Source of the DNA: Heligmosomoides polygyrus polygyrus
Lineage: Eukaryota > Nematoda > Chromadorea > Rhabditida > Heligmosomidae
DNA length: 64,000 nucleotides
Assembly (NCBI GenBank): GCA_947396885.1
Contig: OX377205.1
Location: forward strand, 55,474,676-55,538,675
Reading direction: 5' to 3'
Shown here one piece after another: positions 42,538 through 54,500 of the stretch. The stretch's first letter is position 1. Each line of letters opens with the position of its first letter. The position numbers were made by a program, and so were the translations under genes. The notes beneath the pieces are model-generated. The model did not search any database, was not told the origin of the DNA, and was given only the letters and a program-made list of their open reading frames with translations.

Positions 42538-45500
42538 GTTTGCTCTACACTGTTGGTCCTGCTGCTTGCAATGACACGGGCTAGTCCTGGAGTCGGCGCT
42601 TCCTGCTCTGATTTTTAAAGACAGATGAGCCTACTGGTCTTCAATGCAAAAACTTTCTCCGAGTCAGGCGCATTTGGGTCGGCAGTCCTGTATAGGCGGA
42701 AAGAGGACTCTTCATTGGTGATCATCAAGGAGATTAATATGTACGACCTGGACAGCTCTCAGCGGCAATTAGCACTGAATGAAGTAGGTTTCTTTTAGAT
42801 TTCGATTTTTTTCGTAGCAAACTTCATGCAGATCGCCGTTCGTAGGGACTGCATACTCAGACGTTGGCCTTCTGCGAGGTCGAGCCCAAGCGGCGAGCAT
42901 TAATTGTTTTCCTCACGCCTTAAAGTTAGAAATTCCTTTGCGCGTTGAGCTGCTAGTGGAGAGATTCTTTAGTCGGGTGGCTACAGCTGTCGAGGTCCTG
43001 CAGAAGCCAACCACCTCCTGAAGATAACGGTCTCCTGAACGAGGCGACCATGAAAGCGGCGAGAACTAAGGCATGAAAACGGCTTCTGACGTACTCATGG
43101 ATTTTTAACAGCTTGGGACTACATCCCGTCATAGCGTCTCATAAAAGAGCAAACCCGCGCCTGCTCTTCCGTTTTTGTCCGACCAGCCAGTATGAGATGG
43201 CTCCACATGTCCAACTGTGAGTTGACCGTTCAAGGCTACAATCGCAGGAATATTTTGGCCGCTGTGTAGGCTTCACAGCAAAATCCTATCGGCATCGATC
43301 GGCTGACCATTATCGATCCATCGGCTTATCGGTTTTTCTTTGGAGAGACCTTTTGAGGTAGAAAGCACAGGAATACGGTGGAAGGTGGACAGGGGTAACA
43401 GCTGGCAACAGGCTGACTGCCGGCCTACTATAAAGGTGGATGCTTCGTCCCCGAATTAACCGCGTAATGCTAGGGCAGTTAAGGCGCTTGGTGGGGTAGA
43501 GTGCAACTCTAACCTGTGCACCACGTTCAGGCCTCTGAAGAGTCGTGAAGTCGAAACGCGTCAGTCCCTGCGAAATAAAGATCCACCTAAAAAACCTCGC
43601 AACTTTCAAAAGAAACCGGCGCGTGGAGTCGGAGGAGGCGCCGGCTGTCGCCTGCACCCGATATCAGGTTCCTGGTTCGGATTTCCCGCCCAGGCCAACC
43701 AAGCCTTCCATCCCTCCGGGGTCGGTGAATTGGTACGTGTCGGGGAAGGATAAAGCGCTGACTTGTTCATCGGCTGCCCATCGCAAGTCATTGTATGGCC
43801 AAATACGCATTCAACTCGCCTCCACGACATCCCGTAGAAGTAGAATGCGTGACGCATCCCAAAGGGATTGAAGAACATCATCATTTTCAATAGCGTCTGT
43901 CCCGCTTGGTGGCGGGGTACGCTCTTCTGGTATGGTGACGCCACTTCTCCCGATCAAACGCTTGGTCGGGATGGACACCAGCTAACTTCAAGTCCATATG
44001 CAATTCAAGTCCATATGCAACGTATCTAGTCAACGTTGTTTCGGGCGTCCTCTGGGCCGTTTTCCAGGGATGACCGCTTGATGAAGATTGTTGTCGTCGT
44101 AGAAGAGCGACGATGTCATTTCTTTTCCGCGTATGCTCGGCAGACAGGTTGCTCCTAGCAAACCAAGGACGAGTTCTGGTCCCTGCTTGATGAGAAGACA
44201 GCGGAAGTGCCGTCACAAGACATGGTTGTTGTGGCAGGTGACCTTAATGGTCACGTCGGGGCGACGAAAGATGGTTACAGCTGTCATGGTGGTTTTGGCT
44301 ATGGGTCACGCAACGCCGATGGTGAGCGTGTACTTGAGTATGCAGACTCACACGACCTCACCATCGTGTATACCAAATTTCGAAAGCGTGACTTCCACCT
44401 CATCTCGTTTTATAGCGGGAACGCCAAAACGCAGATTGACTATGTCCCTGTTAGGCGTCGCGACCAAGGTCTTGTCACAGACGCGAAGAACGTGTCGTAT
44501 GAGACGGTTGCCACGCAACACCGTCCACTGATCTGTTCGCTGAAGACCACACCTCCTAGGTGTAAACGTGTTGAGCGATGCGGGACGGCTAGAATCAAAC
44601 GGTGGCGACTGAAAGAGAAAGGGATTGAAGAACGCCGTCCTTTATCCTTTATAAAAAAAAAACCTCGTCTACGCTAATTGACAACTCACAACAATGCCGA
44701 GGTTTCAAGAAGAGAGAAGTTTGAGATTAACCGCATAACGTTTCTGCCGCCGGATTTGAACTGGTCATGTTTGAAGTGGCCCTTTTGGTTTGTGGCTGCA
44801 CTGTTTTCTGGAAGCGGAGCAACCCCTATTTCATTCTGTCGCTATCCTTTCACTTCTGTGCACGATGAAGTGTCGTTGGTTTATTTTGTGGTCTTGACCT
44901 TTTCCTTACGTTTTCCTATGCACTAAACCTTGTTTCCTCACTCGTCAGAAGAGGCGCTAGAGATAAGAGCTCACAAGGTAATACACCCAGCGCAGGCGCC
45001 CAAAATAAACGCCTTAGGTGGGAACTAATCTGCGGTGTTGTTGCTGCTGTGTCGACTTCTGATGACGTTCCGCCATAGCCACTGTGACGATCCAATACTA
45101 CTTATTGACGGAATTGCAAGTGTTGACCCGCAGTCATTCAAAGAACTGCATGCGCGATTTGTGTGTTGGCTGATGCACCTCCTTCGTTCCATTCAGGTGA
45201 ATCTCCTTTCGCGAATAGAGCACCCCAACATCATCAGTTACTACGACTCGTTTGAAGAGGACGGCATTCTGATGATAGAAATGGAGTTCGCCGATGGAGG
45301 GTGAGAACCACGTCACACATTCCTGTTTCTTACGTCTGAGATTTTTGATCGCTCAGCACGCTGGCGCAGTACCTGGTCAAGTGCAAGGCGTTTATTCCGG
45401 AGGACACCGTCACCGACCTCATGATTCAGATGCTTTCTGCGGTGGCTTATTTGCACGACAACAGTGTATTGCACAGGTAAATGAAAGAGGCAACGCGAGA

Positions 45501-48500
45501 GAGAATAAGCTCGACCGCAGTTCTTGCGGCAGCTAGCAAAGGAGGAGGTTGCTTTGATTCTACTAACTGACCGGTTTGACATCCAGCTCAAATTGAGCTC
45601 TCTGGAATGCCTTTATTTCATAGAAAATGGGGTCCTCTGGAGCCTGTCACACTTTTCCAAAGCACATTTTAAAAGCATTTGAGAGTGTTTCTTTTCGTAG
45701 TGCGGTACAGCGGAAAAGGTTTGCAGTTGTGTAGAACGTTTGCTGACCTTTCTCGGGAGCGATAAAAAGCAATAGTCATTTGTTGATCAGCTTGAGCCAA
45801 GTACGGCTTCCTTATTGTGGCATTTCAGAGATTTAAAGACGGCGAACGTGTTCCTAATGAAGGATGGCTTCGTGAAGATAGGAGACTTTGGAATCAGCAA
45901 GGTGATGGGGACTGAGACGTTGGCACAAGGTGCCAAGACCGTTGTTGGCACACCGTACTACATTAGCCCCGAGATGGTAGGTCTTTTTGTTCCTGTGCAT
46001 GACAGTACTTCTTTCCTCCACTAGCAGGTCCTTTATTCCTGAACATGAATTCCAGCACGGCCCCACCTGCGGTAAACCTGTTCAGAACTCGATTTTGATG
46101 GCAGTTAGGTAGAAAAGGCCACGCTTTTTGCAGCGCTCTGAAAGCGCCAGGGCAGGCATTGGGGTCTGTAAGACGGGAAGTCGCGCCAAGCTTTCTTTGC
46201 CGTCTAGCGGGTGATATTGTGGGGTCCCTGTGGAAGGATCATCATAGCCTCATCTCAACTTTATTCCAGAGACGAGGCAGTTGAAGATGACAGGCTTAGT
46301 CGGTACGGAACAGCAACAGTTGGAATCTGAACTGCCAGCAGCAACAGTTTAAGTGTGAACTTGTCGATAATTCCATCTGCGTAGTTTCGCATAGGCTAAT
46401 CGATGTATATGAGCTGACCTCACCTGAGTAGTGATGGCTGGGAAAGCCTTACCATGTAGCATATGACCTGCGGAAGTGCTAAAAATGCAAGGTACTGCTT
46501 TGCAAGCACCATCGGTGACGGTCGATTGACCGTGAGATTTTTAACCATTGCTAAGGGATGCTTTAGACTACTTCGAGAGAATTTCGACAGAAGAGTTTGC
46601 CCATCCGCCCATCCCTTGCGTCCCTCCTACGCACGATCCTCTGCAGAAAATTACTGTGGAGGAGACGGAAGCGGCTTTGAAGAAGATGAAGCCAGGCAAA
46701 GCAACGGGCCCCGATGATATAGCGGCCGACCTATGGAAGTTGAGGTGCTGGAGTCCTGCTGAGTGGCTAACGAAGTTTTTCAATCAGGTTGTTGCGGAGA
46801 AGAAGGCTCCTGGTAGTTGGCAGCAAAGCACGACGATCCCGATCTGGAAGAAGAAGGGCAGTCCCGCGGACTGCACGAATTACCGTCCAATTCGCTTGCT
46901 CTCGCACAGCATGAAAATCTTCGAGCGAATTGTAGATGGACGTATTCGCGATATCGTCCAACTTTCCACCAATCAATGCGGCTTCGTAGCGGGCAGTGGC
47001 ACCATCGATGCCATACATGCTGCTCGTCTTCTGGTAGAGAGACATCGCAAAAAGCAGAAACCGCTGTACATAGCTTTTCTCGACTTAGAGAAAGCATTTG
47101 ATCGTGCACCGCGTGAGGTTATATGGTAAGCCTTGCGACAACACGGTGTTCCTGAAGAGCTTATTGAGTGGGTGCGCATACTTTACTCTGGTCCAAAAAG
47201 TAGTGTGCGAGCGCCAGCCGGCACATCGGCGGAGTTTCCTATCTCCGTTGGTGTTCACCAGAGCTCTGCGCTTTCCCCGCTCCTATTCATGAGAGACCTT
47301 CAGAAGCCTGCCCCCTGGACGCTGCTCTATGCAGATGACGTAATGCTTGCAAGCGAAGAGAAGAGCGAACTCGAGCGACAAGCGCAAGCTTGGTACGACC
47401 GCTTGGCGATGTTCGGGCTCAAGCTAAACGTAAAAAAATCTGAGTACTTGACGACAGACGTAAACGAAGCCGGGTCCATTGAGATCAATGGCACTGCGCT
47501 AGTACGAACGACAAACTTCAAGTACCTTGGATCTGCAATTGCGTCTGATGGTAGTCTAACGTTCGAGGTGAACTCGCGCGTGAGCGCAGCGTGGTCCAAA
47601 TGGCGCTCGATGACAGGCGTTTTATGCGACAGGAAGATACCGGAACGCCTTAAATCGAAGATCTATAGAACCATCGTCCGACCAGTAGCGATGTATGGAG
47701 CTGACTGCTGGCCTGCAACCAAGGAGGTTGAGACTCGCCTCAGCGTAATGGAAACGAAAATGCTGCGATGGACGGCTGGTGTTACGCGTCTGGACCGTAT
47801 TGGCAACGATGAAATACGCCAGAGGTTTCGTGTCGATCCAATTGCTGACAAGTTACGTGAAGCTCGCGTTCGGTGGTATGGCCACGTTCTTCGAGCTAGT
47901 GGTGACACTGTTAGAAAGATTGGCCTTAACATAGATGTGCCCGGAAAACGGCTTAAAGGGCGGCCGAAGCAGCGATGGCTTGATACGTTGCATGTGGACC
48001 TAAAGCATTTGATCGCGTAAAGTGGCGTCACCACACCAGAATAGCGGACCCCGCCTCGAAGCGGGACAAACGCTGAAGAAGAAGAAGAAGAAGAAGAAGC
48101 TAAGGGATGCTTTAGTAGCATGAAAAGCTTCAAATGCCAAAGCGTAGCAATGAGCAGACTTCAGGAACCAGATTGTGCTGAAAGGATTGTGATTTTGGCA
48201 TTGGAACAAGGTCCTGTATTTGATTTCTGAAGCATGCATATTCATCTTGTTTCATGTGTCGGCTTGATTGACTAACGATTTCAATACAAAATGTTCTAGA
48301 GGAAGTTGTGGTCTTGTTCACGAATCCTTGTTAACAACAGATCCCATATGTATAAAAGAGGAAGGGTTTTTTGTCCGATGTTAGCTACCCGTACTGCCTA
48401 GCCTCGCCGTTTGGGGTTCGGTTACCAGTTGTCCAACACCAAAACGCTTCACAGTTGTGCAACACTGTTGTTTACCATCAACTCTCTGACGTAGGGTGAT

Positions 48501-51500
48501 TTCGAAATAGGTCTCTATTGGCTATACGCCAACAGCACAGAACACCCACCATATGACGAGGTTTCGCAATACGTGTCTACTTGTCATACCTCAGTGTCCC
48601 TTCCCAGCTCTCCTGTGTGGTGCTACTTTCCACAATCTTTACCGCCACACTTTTACCACTACCCCACTACCAGGGTTGCTGCTACTACAGAGATTGAATC
48701 CTTTTCCACTGTGGAGGCAACCGTTTGCTCCCTTCTGTACTTTTTTGCTATTTCGCCTCACAGCGAAGCCCGCAACCGACGCTGATTTGTGGGGACCCTA
48801 GCGGGCTCGAGGTTGGGTTGGGTTTCTGACCCCACATGGCTCACCACACACGACGCCGGCGAAGCCGGCTAGCCTAGCGTGGCCCGCCTGGCCAGAGTCG
48901 GGTGCGGGCGAAGCCCACAATCGACGCTGGTATGATAGTACAATTGTTGCGGCACATGTAGCGATGGTTCTTGCACTTATTGCTTTGGGGTGTTTTTTTC
49001 ACATGAGAAACAAGTGCGCCCTTAAGGATTTCATCCGCGGAGCAACGAAAAAATAACGATCGCTGAAGCATTTCAGTCAACTCAATGCTTAGGTTAGTCC
49101 TAACGGAAGCTTTAAATCCAGAGTAGCCTCCTAATTCAGAAGCACGCCATAGCCCAACGTGAAAAGGTCGTATATATTTGCAGCTCTTCATCAGTCACCC
49201 GATTCTTATTCACTCATTCTTTCATTGTTCCAATTACATTTGAAAGTATAGGTGGTGGCGAACTACGCCGCTGTTCTTGGCTTGAGATAAGAGATCCAAC
49301 AATATAAGGAGTTGGTCTTCATCTACTCGACACGGCATTTACATTTTGCTAGCTGCATACTCACAGAGAAACTCGATGTTTTGGTTACAGAAACAAACAT
49401 TTCGACATAATAAACTTGATATATTATAGTTGTCAAGGAGAGTGCTATGTTAGTTAGAAAATTCATCTCAGTAATCTTCAACTTCTTTCTTTTTCAAGCC
49501 TCGGCATTGTAAGTTGTTAGTCAGTTGCGTTTTCTGTGCCACGCGAGGTTTTCGGGTGGATGTTTATTAAACAGTGCCTGACGTTTCGACTTCGTGTCAT
49601 CTTCAGAGGCCTGAACAATAAAAGTAAAACTGATGCGCTACGTTCATGCCCCTAATGACGACGAGAAGTTGAAACGTCCGGCCCTGCTAAATAACCATCT
49701 CCTAAAAACCTGTGCGGAACAGAAAACGCAACTGACTTACAATACATCTTGCCATTTGTACACAGGGCAAGTCTAATACAAAACAGTTCGATCCAGGCGA
49801 TATGGATGGCTTGCAATCTTTATGACACCAGAGCCAAAAAACGTTGAATTTCGGGAATTTTGCATGAGAAACTGCTGCCAAGTACAACCTTGGTTTACAT
49901 TTTTACTGGATGTAACGGGGAGGAGTCGATTTTCAGGAGCACCCCGAATTCAGGCTTCTACCAGGGCCAACCAAACCAGAAAGATCGCAATGTTTACAGC
50001 ACCAAGTGCTAGTCAGGAGAAGCGACTTCGCATATGTGAGGTCGCTTTGGACTACAGGTGAGCCTGACGCAGACGTTTTCCATGAAAGAAGTACGGAATG
50101 TGGAGGAAGCTATTAAGAACGATGAAGGAGTCCTCAAGAAGACGAAAAGCGTCTGACGCCATACCTAACTATTCGAATTCACTGCTTGGAGTTATGCGGC
50201 TCAAGCAAGTGAGAGAAGGCCTCCAGAGTACCAAGCTTTGTGGATTCGAAGATCAGAGACGCTGTCGTATGAGCTTGTCCTCGAAAGTTACATTTGCTGG
50301 TCACCTAACGCGTTTCGTAGACACCCGCTGGAAGAGAGTCGTTATCGTCTGGATTCGGGGTGAGGGGGGGGGGGGTGGAGAAGGTTTGGGGTATTTTTCA
50401 AAGAAACACCACTTCTTCGGACTTTTCATAAAAGCCCTTAACGTTGTGTTCCTACAGCGAGCATGATCAATTGGGCACCCTAGCACACAACAGGAACGCT
50501 CAACGGCGGAATGAACGATATTGGAAACTTGCTGAACTATTTCAATTCCTATAGTCGATCTACTTTTTGTGGAAACCAAACTGGTGACAGTATTCTAATA
50601 TTGGTCTAACATACTGATTAAAAAGCTTGAAAGGTGTGGAAAAGTCTCTTATTTCGAATGCTCTTAAAACAAAGTTTGAGGTTCTAGATGCTTTTCCTGT
50701 AATCTTTTCTTGATGTCGAAATGTGGGAACAGTGTCATAAACAATTCCTAAGTCGCGTATCTGATCAGTGCAATTTAACGTAGTCCTTCCCGATGAAAAC
50801 GAAAAGTTCGGATGGTGTCGTCCTATTCTTATGATAGCAGCTTTTTCAATCCAGTGACATCTGTGTCCATTTGTATTTCGGCAAGATCCATTCTCAGCTT
50901 CAGTAGTTACATCTCTCAACTGATAAGTGTGTCGGACCGTCTCAGCGAAAATTGAGCTGCAATCGACCTATTTCAGCTACTTTTAAAACTGATTCAAAAA
51001 ATTGTCATCTAATGCAATAACTCTGCAAATACAAATGCTCAGTGTGTTGTCATGTCGCTGCCATTCCTAAAAAATCTTCATTTAGTTGATTTATTTGCGT
51101 CAAAACTTCATTAACTGAATAATAATAAATTTATTATTTGCGGAACTCTGCTTACAATACTTGTGAAAAAACTATATCTCCGAGGAGTTTTGTCTTAGGA
51201 ACCAAATCGAAGTACGACCCCCCCCCTGCAACTTGAACCCAAGTACGACCCCACCCCGTGCGATTCTCGCACCTCACGCTTGAACCTGTGCCTGGGATTC
51301 TTCAGGTTCTCCGGTGTGGACTGTCGGGACTGGGTTCGTATGATTTCCTACCGCGAGATGGCGTGTCTATCTCGGAAAGGAGGATGAGCCGCACGGACAC
51401 TTTGCAGCGGGCAGTGAACAGTGCAACTGCGCCGCAGCGGCACGCAGTGGCTACGAGGAATGCCCGACTCATTCCTCGCTGCCACTGCCGCTGCGGAGTG

Positions 51501-54500
51501 TGCGTGTGGCTATGGAGGGCACGAACACATCCATCCGGCAAATGGTGTGGGACAGATATATGCGTCCATCGAAGATGCTTCCTTAAGATCCTCCTTTATC
51601 TCCTCTCTGCGTAGCTTTGCAAGCTCAGACATGGATTTCTATGTAGTTGTGTGATGATTCCGCTGTGCAATCAGCTTCAGAGTTTCCGGAGATCCTGGTT
51701 GCTCTCAGTCTATTCCCTCTTGCAAAGGAAGGGTATGAAGCGTAAGTCTGAACGGGGAAAGCGAGTCATATAAGAAGAATCAGTTAGTGGAGAAGTATGT
51801 TTCCATTTAGCCAATCATTAAACCAAGCGTGTGTGGGGTTTGGCGTAGAGTATATCCGCCCGGTAAGCAGGAGGTGCGGGTTCGAGTGCCAAAAGGTTGA
51901 GATCCCAGCCATTCAGGGGTACGGTCCATAGATTTTGCAATCCCCCCTCCTTGACGCGGACCACACATCAGGGAACGTCTTAAGCTTCCCATGGACCTTC
52001 GGACAGAGACCTGAAAAAGCAAAAGAGGTTGAAACGCTTATTATATAAATTTGTAGACCAAATTTGCTAAATGGCTCTTATAAGCGAGTACTGGCCGGGG
52101 AATGTTCGCGTTGTCGACTGCAGGTCTCGACGAAGATGAAGTTTGGCGGAGCTGATCTTGATCAGTTCAGTAATTATCAGCTCCGCCAGTTGTGGCGGTA
52201 GCGTGCTCGATTTGCAGGAAGATGGTCGCGGGTTCGCTGCCCATCTGATGCGGGTGTTTTTGCGCTTTGTGACTTATCGTCAGTATCACTCTCAATCGTC
52301 CTTTTCAAACATTTTTGAACAAACGCCAGGTAACTACTATCATATACCTTTTTAGAGCTTCCTGAAACTGGACCGATAAAAATTTAGATTTCCAATGTAG
52401 AGGGTGGATTGAACATGGGAAACTGGCTTGGCCCCATGTCAAGTTTGGCGATGGTCGACTGGGAGGTAACATCGATGCCGAAGTTTGGGTTCAAGGTCGA
52501 TGTTGGCATTGTATATAACATTGAGAAAAATACATTTGTCCCTCGACTCGGTTTGCAAGTGGATGCAGAGTTATGCCTACCAGCCTGCCTGCGTCCCCAC
52601 TCGGAGAACTTATCGTTAGTCGGCCTTCTGCACTGCTAATTGAGAAACAGGCAGAAGGGCTTTAGGAAATAGCTGTGTCGGGCATGTCTATCTACCGTTT
52701 ACTGTCGTTTATTTACTTCTTTTAGCTCTCCCTAAGCTAACGGTAACCGATTCCTACTTGACAAATCAGAATGGTTGACCTAAAAGACCTTTAAGCTTCT
52801 TTTGCCGCCCCTCCTAGGTACCGAGCGGCTAGACCGTATGTCAGACCGTTTTAAACACCGTTTGGGTTATAAAATTTATGATAAAAATACAACGATAAAA
52901 ACGGTTCAAAACACAAACTCAACACAACGCGAGGATGAATGCAGAGAGTGGTTAGTATTTGAGACGGGGATCAACCGAAAGCAGAGAAGGTACCTGCCTG
53001 TTGTCTACACTCTCGACTTCTTCCGTGTTTCAGTCGCACTACGAGGGACGAAAGGGACAAGGAGGAGAAGGGTCAGATACTTACCTAATCCTCGGGAATA
53101 GCTCTCTCACCTAGCAGTGAGGGCAACCCGCATGAAGCAAGTGCTGCCTAGCCGAACCCGAGCCGGAGATGCTGGGGCTATAAGGGTACGATAAGTACCT
53201 GAAGATGCCCACCTAAGAGGTCGAACTACAACAGCGCCGCTAGGGAGCTGCCGGTCGACTGCTAGCAAAGTAGACTATCAACTAGGATGGTAAGTCCAGT
53301 GATACACTCCTGGAAATCTCACTAGCGCTTGCGCCACTAAAAGTTTCGAGTAACACTAGCTAGCCAATTGAGACCGCCGCCGGCTGTGCCAAGCGTGGAC
53401 GATAAAGAGGTGACTTGACGAGGGGAGGATTTAATTAAGTCAGACGCAAAAAGGGGGAAGGGTGAAGAAGGTTTGGTGGTGGAGACACGCGGAGAGGGTC
53501 AAGAGTCATAGAGCAACCTTTGGACGCTAATGTTAACGTTTAGTTAAACTCTTCGGGGAACTAAGTCTACCCGGCTGTCTACATGCACGCCCGTGTGCTT
53601 TCACTACCTCCTTAACCGGAGTAGAAGACGGAACAGAAATCCTTCCCCGCAAAGAGAATTAAGAGGAAACCCAAAACAGAAAATTTAAGACGGCCAAATG
53701 GCCATCGGCTATCGTCCTGTCGTTGGCGAGACTATTCTATACTCGCGCCGCGGGCGCTCGTCCTGTGTGGGGTGCGGTTCCCGTCGCATGCGGTCCTTTT
53801 GGATCATTTCCCATCCTCGCTCGGGCGAGCCCGGCCACTGTAGAGAAGGAGTCCGGACGAGAGAACACTCGGATAGAATAGAGGACTGACGGCAGACAAA
53901 TTACAGTCAATACCATCACCGGCTGCGATTACAGCCGAGGGGGTCCAATTGACGCAGGACCCGGACAAGGGTTTCACGTAATTTAATCAAAATAGGATGC
54001 CAGATTCATGATCCGCGCCCTAATAACCCCCATGCACAAAGTTTGGGAGAAATGGGTACTTATGACCCCAACATGCTCACCCTCGCTTGAAGCGTTGAGA
54101 CTAGATCGAGGTTCGCACCTTGGCCATTGTCAATTAAGGGTGGAGAACGAGGTGCGAAGCCATTCAAAGTGGTCAGAAGTGTTCCCGCTATAACATTTTA
54201 GCAAGGTATTCCAACTTGGAACTTCAGGAGCGCACAGTGCTCACTGTTAACGCCTAAAACGTTAGAGGCGAATAATGTTGTCTCCAAATTCGTGGCAGTT
54301 CCAGCAGTACCATTGTGCGAGAAATGAAATTCGGCGTATGTGACTATGTGCTTGGGAAGTAAGAAATGACGACCAAGCGTGAGACGCGCACGATTCCTTA
54401 CCTGGGGGAGGCCACGAGCCAGAGTGGTTGTGTTTCGTCCGAATGTGTTATTCTGCGATTTCCGTTTGTCACGATGTTTCAAGTCCAGCAGTGGTGATCA

